Part shown: positions 23,128 through 32,114 of the stretch, in pieces
Position numbering within the stretch: position 1 is the stretch's first letter
Layout: each line of letters opens with the position of its first letter
Origin: Promicromonospora sukumoe
GTDB taxonomy: Bacteria; Actinomycetota; Actinomycetes; Actinomycetales; Cellulomonadaceae
DNA length: 64,000 nt
Assembly: GCF_014137995.1 (NCBI RefSeq)
Contig: NZ_JACGWV010000001.1
Coordinates: forward strand, 1,488,001-1,552,000
Direction: 5' to 3'
The notes under the pieces: generated by a model
Databases searched by the model: none
The model's input: only the letters and a program-made list of their open reading frames with translations
What the model was told of the DNA's origin: nothing
Program-made: the position numbers and the translations under genes

Positions 23128-24369
23128 TCAGTCGACGATGGTGCCCTTCGGGACCACCACGAGGCCCGACTCCGTGACCGTGAAGCCGCGCGCCCGGTCC
23201 TCGTCGTGGTCGACGCCGATGCGGGCCCGCTCGTTGACGATCACGTTCTTGTCCACGATGGCGCGGTGCACGTGCGCGTAGCGGTGCACCTGGACGTCGT
23301 CCATCAGCACCGAGTTGGACACGTTCGACCAGGAGTGCAGGTGCACGCCCGGGGACAGCACCGACCCCGCCGCCTGCGCGCCGGAGACGAGCACGCCGGG
23401 GGAGACGATCGACTCCGAGGCGTGGCCGGTGCGGCCGGGGCCCGCGTGCACGAACTTCGCCGGCGGCAGCCCCGTGTAGCCCGTGTACAGCGGCCACTCC
23501 ATGTTGTAGAGGTTGAAGATCGGGTGCACCGCGATCAGGTCGGTGTGCGCGTCGTAGTACGAGTCGATGGTCCCGACGTCGCGCCAGTAGCCGCGGTCCC
23601 GGTCCGTGGAGCCGGGCACGTCGTTGCGGATGAAGTCGTAGACACCCGCCTCACCCTGGGTCACGAACGCCGGGATGATGTCGCCGCCCATGTCGTGCCG
23701 CGAGTCGGGGTTGGCCGCGTCCTTCGTGACCGCCTCGACCAGCGCGTCGGCGTCGAACACGTAGTTGCCCATCGAGGCGAGGATCTCGCCGGGGGAGTCC
23801 GGCAGGCCCGTGGGGTCGGTCGGCTTCTCCAGGAACTCCCGGATCTTCGACGGGTCGGCCGGGTCCACGTCGATGACGCCGAACTGGTCGGCCATGGCGA
23901 TCGGCTGCCGGATCGCGGCGACCGTGGCGCGCGCCCCCGACTCGATGTGCGCGTCCACCATCTGCGAGAAGTCCATGCGGTAGACGTGGTCGGCGCCGAC
24001 CACGACCACGATGTCCGGACGCTCGTCGTCGATGATGTTGAGGCACTGGTAGATCGCGTCGGCGCTGCCGAGATACCAGTGCTTGCCGACGCGCTGCTGC
24101 GCCGGCACCGGCGCCACGAAGTTGCCCAGCAGCGGCGACATGCGCCACGTCTTGGAGATGTGGCGGTCCAGGGAGTGGGACTTGTACTGCGTCAGCACGA
24201 CGACGTGCAGGTACCGCGAGTTGACGATGTTCGACAGCGCGAAGTCGACCAGGCGGTAGATACCGCCGAAGGGAACTGCGGGTTTGGCGCGGGCGGCGGT
24301 CAGCGGCATCAGCCGCTTTCCCTCACCGCCGGCGAGGACGATCGCAAGGACGCGTGGGGCGGAGGCCAT
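23128..24369 (-). CDS. glgC: Glucose-1-phosphate adenylyltransferase
   Basis: This 413-residue enzyme makes ADP-glucose from ATP and glucose-1-phosphate for glycogen or maltose-1-phosphate synthesis. The nucleotide-binding signature [21 protein letters not shown] opens the protein, [27 protein letters not shown] holds the catalytic Asp region, and the C-terminal third is a left-handed beta-helix ([19 protein letters not shown]). The length is standard. The leaderless start has TAATGT 6 bases upstream. It is divergent from glgA, and both promoters lie in a 74-base gap. Confidence 0.95.
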   Translation of the reverse strand: MASAPRVLAIVLAGGEGKRLMPLTAARAKPAVPFGGIYRLVDFALSNIVNSRYLHVVVLTQYKSHSLDRHISKTWRMSPLLGNFVAPVPAQQRVGKHWYLGSADAIYQCLNIIDDERPDIVVVVGADHVYRMDFSQMVDAHIESGARATVAAIRQPIAMADQFGVIDVDPADPSKIREFLEKPTDPTGLPDSPGEILASMGNYVFDADALVEAVTKDAANPDSRHDMGGDIIPAFVTQGEAGVYDFIRNDVPGSTDRDRGYWRDVGTIDSYYDAHTDLIAVHPIFNLYNMEWPLYTGYTGLPPAKFVHAGPGRTGHASESIVSPGVLVSGAQAAGSVLSPGVHLHSWSNVSNSVLMDDVQVHRYAHVHRAIVDKNVIVNERARIGVDHDEDRARGFTVTESGLVVVPKGTIVD

Positions 24370-24375
24370 ACGGTG

Positions 24376-24381
24376 ACATTA
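24376..24381 (-). promoter_or_regulatory. glgC: -10 element of glgC
   Basis: The minus strand reads TAATGT, exactly 6 bases before the ATG at 24369. Confidence 0.6.
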
Positions 24382-24431
24382 AGCCCTTTCCGCCGGTTCC
24401 GTCAGGTGGCACGCGGAGACCTGCCGCACGC

Positions 24432-24437
24432 TAGGTT
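24432..24437 (+). promoter_or_regulatory. glgA: -10 element of glgA
   Basis: TAGGTT lies exactly 6 bases before the GTG at 24444. Confidence 0.6.
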
Positions 24438-24443
24438 GGCACC

Positions 24444-25733
24444 GTGCCCGACGTTCCCGCCGCCCCCGGCCCCGCCCCCCAGCCCACCGCCCCCGCCGGC
24501 GCGCTCCGCGTGGACCTGCTGACCCGCGAGTTCCCGCCGAACGTCTACGGCGGCGCGGGCGTGCACGTCGCCGAGCTGGCCACCGTCCTCGCCCAGCACG
24601 CCGACGTGCGCGTGCGCTGCTTCGACGGACCGCGCGACGCCGCCACCGAGGCCTCCGGCGTCACCGGCTACACGACGCCGACGGCGCTCGCGGGCGCGAA
24701 CCCCGCCCTGGCCACCCTGGGCACGGACCTCCTGATGGCCGACGACGTCGCGGGCGCCGACCTGCTGCACTCGCACACCTGGTACGCCAACATGGCGGGG
24801 CACCTGGGCGGCCTGCTGCACGGCGTGCCGCACGTCGTCACCGCGCACTCGCTGGAGCCCCTGCGGCCCTGGAAGGCCGAGCAGCTCGGCGGCGGCTACG
24901 CCCTGTCGTCATGGGCCGAGCGCACCGCCTACCTCGGCGCCGCGGGCGTCATCGCGGTCTCCGCCGGCATGCGGGCCGACATCCTGCGCGTCTACCCGGA
25001 GCTGGACCCCGAGCGTGTGCACGTGGTGCACAACGGCATCGACCTGTCGGGCTGGCGACGGCCCGACGCCGACGACGCCGTGGCCCGCGCCGCGGCGGAG
25101 GCGACCGTGCGGCGCCACGGCATCGACCCGGACCGCCCCGCCGTCGTGTTCGTCGGCCGGATCACGCGGCAGAAGGGCCTGCCGTACCTGCTGCGCGCGG
25201 CCGCCGAGCTGCCCCCCGAGGTGCAGCTCGTGCTGTGCGCCGGGGCGCCGGACACGCCGGAGATCATGGCCGAGGTCCGGGGCCTGGTCGAGCGCCTGCG
25301 CGAGACCCGCACCGGCGTCGTCTGGATCGAGGAGATGCTCCCGCGGCCCGACCTGATCGCCGTCCTCGGCGCGTGCACCGTCTTCGTCTGCCCGAGCGTC
25401 TACGAGCCGCTCGGCATCGTGAACCTGGAGGCCATGGCGGTCGGCCTGCCCGTGGTCGGCACGGCCACGGGCGGCATCCCCGAGGTGGTCGACGACGGCG
25501 TCACCGGCCTGCTCGTGCCCATCGAGCAGTCCGACGACGGCACCGGCACCCCGCTCGACCCCGACCGCTTCGTCGCCGACCTGGCCGCGGCGCTGACCCG
25601 CGTGGCGACGGACGCCGAGAGTGCGGAGTCGATGGGCGCCGCGGGCCGTCGTCGGGCGGAGGAGCACTTCACCTGGGCCGCCATCGCGGACCGCACCATG
25701 GACGTCTACGAGCGGGTCCTGGCCGGCGCGTAG
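24444..25733 (+). CDS. glgA: Glycogen synthase / ADP-glucose glucosyltransferase, actinobacterial type
   Basis: This 429-residue GT4-fold glycosyltransferase belongs to the corynebacterial-type GlgA (GlgM) family. In mycobacteria this enzyme links ADP-glucose to glucose-1-phosphate, giving maltose-1-phosphate. The N-terminal REFPPNVYGGAGVHV is diagnostic, THTWYANMAGHL lies in the acceptor domain, FVGRITRQKGLPYLL starts the nucleotide-sugar domain, and the E-x7-E motif is EPLGIVNLE. A Pro/Ala-rich N-terminal extension of about 20 residues is unconserved. It works with the divergent glgC. The GTG is set by the leaderless promoter. Confidence 0.93.
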   Translation: MPDVPAAPGPAPQPTAPAGALRVDLLTREFPPNVYGGAGVHVAELATVLAQHADVRVRCFDGPRDAATEASGVTGYTTPTALAGANPALATLGTDLLMADDVAGADLLHSHTWYANMAGHLGGLLHGVPHVVTAHSLEPLRPWKAEQLGGGYALSSWAERTAYLGAAGVIAVSAGMRADILRVYPELDPERVHVVHNGIDLSGWRRPDADDAVARAAAEATVRRHGIDPDRPAVVFVGRITRQKGLPYLLRAAAELPPEVQLVLCAGAPDTPEIMAEVRGLVERLRETRTGVVWIEEMLPRPDLIAVLGACTVFVCPSVYEPLGIVNLEAMAVGLPVVGTATGGIPEVVDDGVTGLLVPIEQSDDGTGTPLDPDRFVADLAAALTRVATDAESAESMGAAGRRRAEEHFTWAAIADRTMDVYERVLAGA

Positions 25734-25760
25734 CGCGCCGGGCGCCTCAGGCGCAGCCCG

Positions 25761-26522
25761 TCAGGAGATCCGGCCGTAGGTCGCCGCGCTCATCGCGTGC
25801 CGCGCCGTGCGGTCCACCTCGCGCAGCGCCGTGGACCGCTGGTCGACCTGGAAGACGTTGACCGCGCCGCCGTCGTCCACCGTGCCCAGCGCGACGATGG
25901 CGCGCAGCCGGCTGGCGAGGTCGAGCACGCGGGCCCGGCGGCCGTCCAGGTGCGGCACGGGCCACGACGACGTGCTGGCCGAGCGGATGCGCTCGATCGC
26001 GTCGGCGGCGTCGTCGCGCCAGCGAGCGACGTCGAGCTGGTCCAGGGCGTCCGTGGCCGTCATCAGGCTGGTGCGCAGCTCGCGCTCGGCGTCGGCGACC
26101 GAGCCGATCGTGCCGTGCACCAGCGTGGTCCAGTCCGGCACCGCCACCACGTTCCACGTGACCATGTGCCCGGGCTCGAGGTGGCTGCCGAACGCCTGCA
26201 CCCGGGGCACGGCGGCCCAGCTCCCCGCGGGTGTCGTGATCACCACGCACTCGCCCGCCTCGGTGGCGTCGTGGTTGGCCGCCGCCGGCACGCCCGAGGC
26301 GTCGCCGGGCGAGGGCAGCAGCGCGCAGACCTCGCGCGGCCCCTCCGTCCAGGCGGTGAAGAGGGTGTCGAGGTCGGTTCCGTCGGCAAAGCCTGCTAGC
26401 CCCTCCACGGTGTGCGGCTCGTCGTCGCCCACCACGGACTTCACGGCGTCCGAGGTGTCGCCCACACCCTGCAGCCACAGGGCGAGCAGCACGCTCCGGG
26501 GGAGGTCCTGTTCGGTGTCCAC
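25761..26522 (-). CDS. Conserved hypothetical protein (unrecognised)
   Basis: This 253-residue cytosolic protein matches no family I can name. It is acidic in the N-terminal half (DTEQDLPRSVLLALWLQGVGDTSDAV) and has a central beta-rich region (ECVVITTPAGSWAAVPRV, HMVTWNVVAVPDW). A helical, Arg-rich C-terminal half follows (RELRTSLMTATDALDQLDVARWRDDAADAIERI). I choose the GTG at 26522 because TACAGT lies exactly 6 bases upstream; a longer frame would overlap the divergent ABC gene. It shares a 43-base divergent promoter region with that ABC ATPase, so the two may be functionally linked. Confidence 0.75.
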   Translation of the reverse strand: MDTEQDLPRSVLLALWLQGVGDTSDAVKSVVGDDEPHTVEGLAGFADGTDLDTLFTAWTEGPREVCALLPSPGDASGVPAAANHDATEAGECVVITTPAGSWAAVPRVQAFGSHLEPGHMVTWNVVAVPDWTTLVHGTIGSVADAERELRTSLMTATDALDQLDVARWRDDAADAIERIRSASTSSWPVPHLDGRRARVLDLASRLRAIVALGTVDDGGAVNVFQVDQRSTALREVDRTARHAMSAATYGRIS

Positions 26523-26528
26523 CGCAGC

Positions 26529-26534
26529 ACTGTA
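26529..26534 (-). promoter_or_regulatory. -10 element of the 253-residue protein gene
   Basis: The minus strand reads TACAGT, 6 bases before the GTG at 26522. Confidence 0.6.
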
Positions 26535-26551
26535 AATGACGACCGACCAGG

Positions 26552-26557
26552 TAGGGT
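26552..26557 (+). promoter_or_regulatory. -10 element of the divergent ABC ATPase
   Basis: TAGGGT lies 8 bases before the ATG at 26566. The two divergent -10 elements here are only 17 bases apart, so the promoters probably interfere. Confidence 0.5.
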
Positions 26558-26565
26558 CGGTGCCC

Positions 26566-27351
26566 ATGAGCTCGGTTCTCCACCTTGCGGGCGTCACCGT
26601 CCGTCGCGGCACCTCGACCATCCTCGATTCCGTGGACTGGCAGGTGAACGAGGGAGAGCGGTGGATCGTTCTCGGGCCCAACGGGGCCGGCAAGACGACG
26701 CTGCTCCAGATCGTCGCGGCGCGTCTGCACCCGACGTCGGGCACGGCGACGATCCTGGACACGACCCTCGGCCGGGTCGACGTGTTCGAGCTGCGCCCCC
26801 GGATCGGCATCTCCAGCGCGTCCCTCGCCGAGCGGCTGCCGACGGCGGAGACCGTCCGCGACGTCGTGCTGACCGCCGCCTACGGCGTGACCGGGCGCTG
26901 GCGCGAGAGCTACGACGAGCTCGACGAGCAGCGGGCCAAGGACCTGCTGGCGGCGTTCGACGTCGACCACCTCGCCGACCGCACGTACGGCACCCTGTCG
27001 GAGGGCGAGCGCAAGCGCGTGCAGATCGCGCGGGCCCTGATGACCGACCCCGAGCTGCTGCTGCTCGACGAGCCCGGCGCGGGCCTCGACCTGGGCGGCC
27101 GCGAGGAGCTCGTGGCGACGCTGGCCGGGCTGGCGAACGACCCCGCCTCGCCGGTCCTGGTGCACGTGACGCACCACGTCGAGGAGATCCCGCCGGGCTT
27201 CACGCACCTGCTGCTGATGAAGAAGGCCGGCATCCAGGCCGCCGGGCCGATCGAGGAGGTGCTCACCGCGGACAACCTCTCGGCCGCGTTCGGGCTGCCC
27301 CTCGTGGTGGCGCACGGCGGCGGTCGCTGGCTGGCGCGCGCCGCGCGCTGA
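26566..27351 (+). CDS. ABC transporter ATP-binding protein (ModF/YlmA-like)
   Basis: This 261-residue single ABC domain has Walker A GPNGAGKTT, a variant signature LSEGERKRVQIARAL (Ser-Glu-Gly instead of SGG), Walker B LLLLDEPGAGLDLGG and a switch His in HVTHHVEEIPPGF. The VTHHVEEIPPGFTH segment and the overall form match stand-alone ATPases of the ModF/YlmA group, for which no partner permease is usually encoded nearby. None is found here. The substrate, if any, is unknown. The start at 26566 is preferred over an in-frame ATG 30 bases upstream, which would read through the -10 element. Confidence 0.85.
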   Translation: MSSVLHLAGVTVRRGTSTILDSVDWQVNEGERWIVLGPNGAGKTTLLQIVAARLHPTSGTATILDTTLGRVDVFELRPRIGISSASLAERLPTAETVRDVVLTAAYGVTGRWRESYDELDEQRAKDLLAAFDVDHLADRTYGTLSEGERKRVQIARALMTDPELLLLDEPGAGLDLGGREELVATLAGLANDPASPVLVHVTHHVEEIPPGFTHLLLMKKAGIQAAGPIEEVLTADNLSAAFGLPLVVAHGGGRWLARAAR

Positions 27352-27574
27352 GGCCTTTCCCCGGCGTCCTCCCGGCGTGCTGGACCTGGAATGTTGAGGG
27401 CGCTCAGGAAAAGTGTTTGAAACGGCGATTTCACTACCGCTGTGTCAGTGGTCCTTGGTAAAGTCCGGGCAAAGGTCCGAGGTAGCGGTAATTTCACCGC
27501 GAAGGGCCCGTCGCCGGAGAGGTTCCGGCGTCGACCGGTCGCCAGCCGGAGTGGACGCTCGGAGGGAGCAACCC
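27352..27574. promoter_or_regulatory. Intergenic region upstream of the NfeD-SPFH operon
   Basis: About 220 bases, AT-richer around 27385-27500. CTACCGCT (about 27434) and AGCGGTA (27484) form a spaced inverted repeat, and GCGGT/ACCGC around AATTTC (27485-27500) forms a small hairpin. This is probably the promoter and leader of the following operon; no -10 is convincing enough to name. Confidence 0.4.
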
Positions 27575-28003
27575 ATGGCGTGGTTGTGGTGGGTAGGGGC
27601 GGCGCTGATCTTCGCGCTGATCGAGCTCTTGTCGTTGGACTTCGTCTTCATCATGTTCGCGGGCGGTGCGCTGGCCGCCGCCGTCGCGAACGGCGCGGGC
27701 GCGCCGCTGTGGATGCAGGCCATCGTGTTCGTCGTGGCGTCGGTGGTGCTGCTCGTGACGCTGCGGCCCACGCTGATCCGGCACCTGCGCAACAACACGC
27801 CCAAGGCGCCCACCAACGCCGAGGCGAACGTGGGCCGTACGGCGTCGGTGGTCCAGGAGGTCAGCACCGCGTCGGGCCTGATCAAGCTCAGCGGCGAGGT
27901 GTGGAGCGCGCGCTCCGTGCCCGGGTCGCCGCTGCTGCCCGCCGGCACTAGCGTTCGTGTGGTCCAGATCGACGGCGCCACCGCCGTCGTCGAGCCGGCC
28001 TAG
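27575..28003 (+). CDS. NfeD-like membrane protein
   Basis: This 142-residue short-form NfeD has two or three membrane helices (WLWWVGAALIFALIELLSL, FVFIMFAGGALAAAVA, WMQAIVFVVASVVLLVTL). A C-terminal cytosolic OB-fold domain follows (NVGRTASVVQEVSTASGLIKLSGEVWSA, ending VVQIDGATAVVEP). NfeD proteins pair with SPFH/stomatin proteins, encoded next here, in membrane microdomains or protein quality control. GGAGGGAG lies 6 bases before the ATG. Confidence 0.92.
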   Translation: MAWLWWVGAALIFALIELLSLDFVFIMFAGGALAAAVANGAGAPLWMQAIVFVVASVVLLVTLRPTLIRHLRNNTPKAPTNAEANVGRTASVVQEVSTASGLIKLSGEVWSARSVPGSPLLPAGTSVRVVQIDGATAVVEPA

Positions 28004-28031
28004 GGGCCTGGCGCCTGGGCGCCCCCTTTTG
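28003..28031 (+). terminator. Weak hairpin with T-run between nfeD and SPFH genes
   Basis: GGCGCC (28010-28015) and GGCGCC (28018-28023) can pair around TG. Flanking GGG/CCC extend the stem with a bulge, and TTTT follows at 28027. It may reduce read-through into the SPFH gene. Confidence 0.45.
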
Positions 28032-28103
28032 TGTTGTCCCAGACAGTCCAAGTCAGAAGCTGAACACCGCCCGCGGGCCAAGGCGCTCGCGTAAGGAGAA
28101 CTC

Positions 28104-29246
28104 GTGGAGTCATTCGGGCAAGTCCTGCTCTATCTGATCATTGCCCTGGTCGTGATCGTCGGTATCGTCGCGGTGATCCGCGCCGTGCGGATCGTTCCTC
28201 AGTCGGTGGCGCTCGTGGTCGAGCGCCTGGGTCGGTACTCCAAGACGCTCGACCCGGGCCTGCACGTGCTGGTGCCGTTCGTGGACCGCGTCCGTGCCGG
28301 CGTGGACCTGCGCGAGCAGGTCGTCTCGTTCCCGCCCCAGCCCGTGATCACCAGCGACAACCTGGTGGTCGAGATCGACACCGTCATCTACTTCCAGGTG
28401 ACGGACGCCAAGTCCGCGGTCTACGAGATCGCGAACTACATCACCGCCATCGAGCAGCTCACCGTCACCACGCTGCGTAACGTGATCGGCTCGATGGACC
28501 TCGAGCAGACGCTGACCAGCCGTGACCAGATCAACGGCCAGCTGCGTGGCGTGCTTGACGAGGCGACCGGCCGCTGGGGTATCCGCGTCAACCGGGTCGA
28601 GCTCAAGTCGATCGACCCGCCGCCGTCGGTGCAGGGCTCCATGGAGCAGCAGATGCGCGCCGAGCGTGACCGCCGCGCCGCGATCCTCACCGCGGAGGGT
28701 GTCAAGCAGTCCGCCATCCTCACGGCCGAGGGTCAGAAGCAGTCCGAGATCCTGAAGGCCGAGGGTGACGCCCAGGCGCAGATCCTGCGCGCCGAGGGTG
28801 AGTCGCGCGCCATCCTCCAGGTCTTCGAGGCCATCCACCGCGGTGACGCCGACCCGAAGCTGCTGGCCTACCAGTACCTCCAGACGCTGCCGCAGATCGC
28901 GAACGGCACGTCGAACACCACCTGGGTCATCCCCACGGAGTTCACCGCCGCCCTGGGCAACATCGCCTCGGGCTTCGGTGGCGGTGCCGGTCCGGCCGTC
29001 CCGCCGCCGCCCCCGGGCGAGGGCCCCTCGGGCCCGCGCGGGCCGATCGACTCCGTGCTCGACGAGCCCCTGCTGCCGGACCCCGCCGAGGCCCTCGCCG
29101 AGGCGCAGCGGCAGGCCGAGGCCGCCACGGCCGACGCGACGAGCGCCGGCACGCGGTCGGGCGAGCCGTTCGACAGCGGTTCCGAGCGCGGCCAGCGCCC
29201 GGGCGGCTCGACGCCGCCCCCGCCGCCGGCCCCGCCGGCCGGCTGA
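28104..29246 (+). CDS. SPFH / band-7 (stomatin-like) protein
   Basis: This 380-residue protein is anchored by one N-terminal helix (QVLLYLIIALVVIVGIVAVI). It has an SPFH domain (about 30-200; RIVPQSVALVVERLGRYSKTLDPGLH is the canonical opening) and a coiled-coil region rich in Ala-Glu repeats (TAEGVKQSAILTAEGQKQSE). The C-terminal 90 residues are a Pro/Gly/Ala-rich tail unusual for the family's short members. With NfeD it forms a typical stomatin-NfeD pair that scaffolds membrane proteases or microdomains. AAGGAGA precedes the GTG. The order nfeD-SPFH on one transcript supports joint action. Confidence 0.93.
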   Translation: MESFGQVLLYLIIALVVIVGIVAVIRAVRIVPQSVALVVERLGRYSKTLDPGLHVLVPFVDRVRAGVDLREQVVSFPPQPVITSDNLVVEIDTVIYFQVTDAKSAVYEIANYITAIEQLTVTTLRNVIGSMDLEQTLTSRDQINGQLRGVLDEATGRWGIRVNRVELKSIDPPPSVQGSMEQQMRAERDRRAAILTAEGVKQSAILTAEGQKQSEILKAEGDAQAQILRAEGESRAILQVFEAIHRGDADPKLLAYQYLQTLPQIANGTSNTTWVIPTEFTAALGNIASGFGGGAGPAVPPPPPGEGPSGPRGPIDSVLDEPLLPDPAEALAEAQRQAEAATADATSAGTRSGEPFDSGSERGQRPGGSTPPPPPAPPAG

Positions 29247-29275
29247 CCGGCTGACCGGCTGGTAGAGCAGTTCAC

Positions 29276-29309
29276 GGAAGCCCCCTGGTGCTCGCACCAG
29301 GGGGCTTCC
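29276..29309 (+). terminator. Hairpin after the SPFH gene (15-bp perfect stem)
   Basis: Bases 29276-29290 pair perfectly with 29295-29309 around a CTCG loop, 30 bases after the stop. No T-run follows, so it belongs to the U-less hairpins seen elsewhere in this window. Confidence 0.75.
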
Positions 29310-29354
29310 GGCGTGTCCGGGCAGAGCTCTCTGCCGAGGGCGGAACGAGTTGCG

Positions 29355-29370
29355 GAGTGAGCGCTCACTC
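29355..29370. promoter_or_regulatory. TetR operator upstream of the exporter operon
   Basis: GAGTGAGCGCTCACTC is a perfect 16-base palindrome 16 bases before the regulator's ATG. It lies directly upstream of its -10 element, a position suited to autorepression. Confidence 0.75.
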
Positions 29371-29373
29371 AAT

Positions 29374-29379
29374 TACTCT
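29374..29379 (+). promoter_or_regulatory. -10 element of the tetR-ABC exporter operon
   Basis: TACTCT lies exactly 6 bases before the ATG at 29386 and 4 bases after the palindromic operator. Confidence 0.6.
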
Positions 29380-29385
29380 CGCGGC

Positions 29386-30285
29386 ATGGACAACGCACGG
29401 ACGCGGGCACCCCGCATGTCTCCCGAGGACCGCAAGGCGGCGATCGTCGACGCGGTGCTGCCGCTGGTCGCGGAGCGGGGGCACGACATCACCTCGCGCG
29501 AGCTCGCGCACGCCGCCGGGGTCGCGGAGGGCACGCTGTTCCGGGCGTTCGGCGACAAGACCGCGCTCGTGGGCGCCGTCGCCGTGGAGGGCCTGGCGCG
29601 CGCCGGCCGGCCGGAGGAGACGCTCGCCGAGCTCAGCGGCATCGACCCCGCGCTGCCCCTCGAACGGCGCCTGGAGCTCGTGATCGAGCTGGGCCGCCAC
29701 CGCGTGGCCGAGGTCATGCGGTGGATGTCCGTGCTGCGCAGCATGGCGCCGGCGCCATGGGCGCCGGGATCGCCCTTCGGCGCCCCGTTCGGCGCCTCAC
29801 CGAGCGCGCACGGTGCGCCCGGCGCGGCGGGCGGGTCACCGCCGGTGACGCCGCCGGGTCCACCCGGCCCGTCGGGACCGCGGGTCGTGACGCCGGGCAT
29901 GCCGGGCGCGGCCCCCGGCGGCGGCTCCGCCGTCGACCCGCATGAGCGCATGCTCAGCTACCGCAAGACGCTGCTGGAGCAGCGCGCCCGGCAGCGCGCG
30001 GCTACGGTCGAGGGGATCACCGCCGTCCTCGCCCCGGACGCGCACCGGCTGCGCGTCCCCGTCGAGGTGGCGATCTCGCTGGTCGAGTCTGCGATCGCCG
30101 GCGCCCACCTGCGGATCGACCACCTGCAGCCCGCGGTGCCGGCCGACGTCCTGGCCGACGCCCTCGTGAACGGCCTCGCCGGCCCCGAAAAAATGCGTGG
30201 CCCCGACGCCGTGGACGGTGCAGCCTCCACTGCGGGAGCCGGCGCACCAGGTTCTCCAACCCCCAGCCCTGAAGGGAACTCTTGA
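29386..30285 (+). CDS. TetR family transcriptional regulator
   Basis: This 299-residue regulator has an N-terminal TetR HTH (VDAVLPLVAERGHDITSRELAHAAGVAEGTLFRAFGDKTAL, about 18-60). The ligand domain is interrupted by a long Pro/Gly/Ala-rich insert (about 120-185), and the protein is therefore longer than the usual 190-220 residues. The HTH recognition helix GVAEGTLFRAF is standard. A perfect palindrome just upstream is its probable operator. Its stop overlaps the first base of the ABC exporter gene, so it most likely represses this exporter and responds to an exported compound. Confidence 0.9.
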   Translation: MDNARTRAPRMSPEDRKAAIVDAVLPLVAERGHDITSRELAHAAGVAEGTLFRAFGDKTALVGAVAVEGLARAGRPEETLAELSGIDPALPLERRLELVIELGRHRVAEVMRWMSVLRSMAPAPWAPGSPFGAPFGASPSAHGAPGAAGGSPPVTPPGPPGPSGPRVVTPGMPGAAPGGGSAVDPHERMLSYRKTLLEQRARQRAATVEGITAVLAPDAHRLRVPVEVAISLVESAIAGAHLRIDHLQPAVPADVLADALVNGLAGPEKMRGPDAVDGAASTAGAGAPGSPTPSPEGNS

Positions 30286-32114
30286 TGCTCGTCACGCTCG
30301 CCCGGAAATATCTGGGCCCGTACCGGTGGGCGGTGGTCGCGGTGCTCGTCCTGCAGCTGGTGCAGACGCTCGCGGCCCTGTATCTGCCCAGCCTGAACGC
30401 CGACATCATCGACAACGGCGTGGTGCCCGGCGACATCGGCTACATCTGGTCCACCGGCGGCTGGATGCTGGTCGTCTCGCTGGGTCAGGTCGTCGCCTCC
30501 GTGATCGCGGTCTACTTCGGCGCGCAGGTCGCCACGGCCTTCGGCCGGGACCTGCGGCGCGACGTCTTCCACTCCGTGCAGACCTACTCCGCCCGCGAGA
30601 TGGCCCAGTTCGGGGCGCCGACCCTGATCACGCGGGGCACCAACGACGTCCAGCAGGTGCAGATGACCGTGCTGATGACGTTCACCATCATGGTGATGGC
30701 GCCCATCATGCTGGTCGGCGGCGTCATCCTGGCGCTGTCCGAGAACGTCACGCTGTCCGCGCTGCTCGTCGTCATCGTCCCGGTGCTGGCCGCCACGGCC
30801 GGCGTCATCGTGTGGCGCATGGTGCCGCACTTCCGGCGCATGCAGAAGAGGATCGACGCCATCAACTCCGTGCTGCGCGAGCAGATCACGGGCCTGCGCG
30901 TGGTCCGCGCGTTCGTGCGCGAGCGTCGCGAGTCCCAGCGCTTCGGCGTGGTGAACGAGGAGCTGTTCGACACCTCGCTGCGCGCCGGCCGCCTGATGGC
31001 GCTGACGTTCCCGGTGGTCATGCTCATCATGAACCTGTCGTCCGTGGCCGTGCTGTGGTTCGGCGCGCACCTCATCGAGACGGGGAGCATGCAGATCGGC
31101 TCCCTGACGGCGTTCCTCAGCTACCTCATGTACATCCTCATGGCCGTGATGATGTCCACGATGATCTTCATGATGATCCCGCGCGCCGCGGTCGCGGCGG
31201 AGCGCATCGGGGAGGTCCTCGACACCGAGCCGTCCGTCGTCGACCCGGAGCACCCCGTCGCCCTGCCCGGCCTGCGCGCCGTGCGGAACGGCTCGCCCGA
31301 CGGCGACGGCGTGCCCGGCGCGGACGGCGTCCCTGCGGACGCCCTGCCCGACGGCGACCACGTCGGCCCGCGCGGACGCATCACGTTCGAGAACGTCGAG
31401 TTCCGCTACCCGGGCGCCGAGGAGCCCGTGCTGCACGACCTGACCTTCGCGGCCGAGCCGGGCCAGATCACGGCGATCATCGGCTCGACCGGTTCCGGCA
31501 AGTCGACGCTGCTCAACCTGGTGCCTCGCCTGTTCGACGCTACCGGCGGCACGGTCCGCGTGGACGGCGTCGACGTGCGGGACCTCCTGCAGCGCGACCT
31601 CGGCTCGCTCATGGGGCTGGTGCCGCAGAAGGCGTTCCTGTTCACCGGGACCGTTGCGGACAACCTCCGCTACGGCAAGTCCGACGCCACCGAGGAGGAG
31701 ATGTGGGCGGCGCTGGAGGTGGCGCAGGCGCGTGACTTCGTCGAGGCGCTGCCGGACGGCCTGGAGGCCGTCGTGGCCCAGGGCGGTGCGACCTTCTCCG
31801 GCGGGCAGCGGCAGCGGCTCGCCATCGCGCGGGCGGTGATCCGCAAGCCGCGCATCTACCTGTTCGACGACAGCTTCTCCGCCCTCGACTACTCGACCGA
31901 CGCCCGGCTGCGAGCGGCCCTGCGGCCGCAGACCGCCGACGCGACGGTGATCGTCGTCGCGCAGCGCGTGGCGACCATCCGCGACGCCGAGCAGATCCTG
32001 GTGCTCGACCACGGCCGTATCGTCGGCCGCGGCACGCACGCGCAGCTGCTCGCGGACAACCCGACGTACCAGGAGATCGTGACGTCCCAGATGAGCCTGG
32101 AGGAGGCGGCGTGA
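30285..32114 (+). CDS. ABC exporter subunit 1 (degenerate Walker B)
   Basis: This 609-residue half-transporter has six membrane helices (about 15-310) and a C-terminal ABC domain. Walker A is GSTGSGKST, the signature FSGGQRQRLAIARA is canonical, and the Walker B is YLFDDSFSALD, where the catalytic Glu is replaced by Asp. This marks the non-hydrolysing site of a heterodimeric type-IV exporter such as TM287/288 or LmrCD. An Asp/Gly/Pro-rich insert (about 325-360) precedes the ATPase domain. The ATG overlaps the TetR stop (TGATG), and its own stop overlaps the second subunit by 4 bases. It probably exports drugs or lipids. Confidence 0.92.
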   Translation: MLVTLARKYLGPYRWAVVAVLVLQLVQTLAALYLPSLNADIIDNGVVPGDIGYIWSTGGWMLVVSLGQVVASVIAVYFGAQVATAFGRDLRRDVFHSVQTYSAREMAQFGAPTLITRGTNDVQQVQMTVLMTFTIMVMAPIMLVGGVILALSENVTLSALLVVIVPVLAATAGVIVWRMVPHFRRMQKRIDAINSVLREQITGLRVVRAFVRERRESQRFGVVNEELFDTSLRAGRLMALTFPVVMLIMNLSSVAVLWFGAHLIETGSMQIGSLTAFLSYLMYILMAVMMSTMIFMMIPRAAVAAERIGEVLDTEPSVVDPEHPVALPGLRAVRNGSPDGDGVPGADGVPADALPDGDHVGPRGRITFENVEFRYPGAEEPVLHDLTFAAEPGQITAIIGSTGSGKSTLLNLVPRLFDATGGTVRVDGVDVRDLLQRDLGSLMGLVPQKAFLFTGTVADNLRYGKSDATEEEMWAALEVAQARDFVEALPDGLEAVVAQGGATFSGGQRQRLAIARAVIRKPRIYLFDDSFSALDYSTDARLRAALRPQTADATVIVVAQRVATIRDAEQILVLDHGRIVGRGTHAQLLADNPTYQEIVTSQMSLEEAA

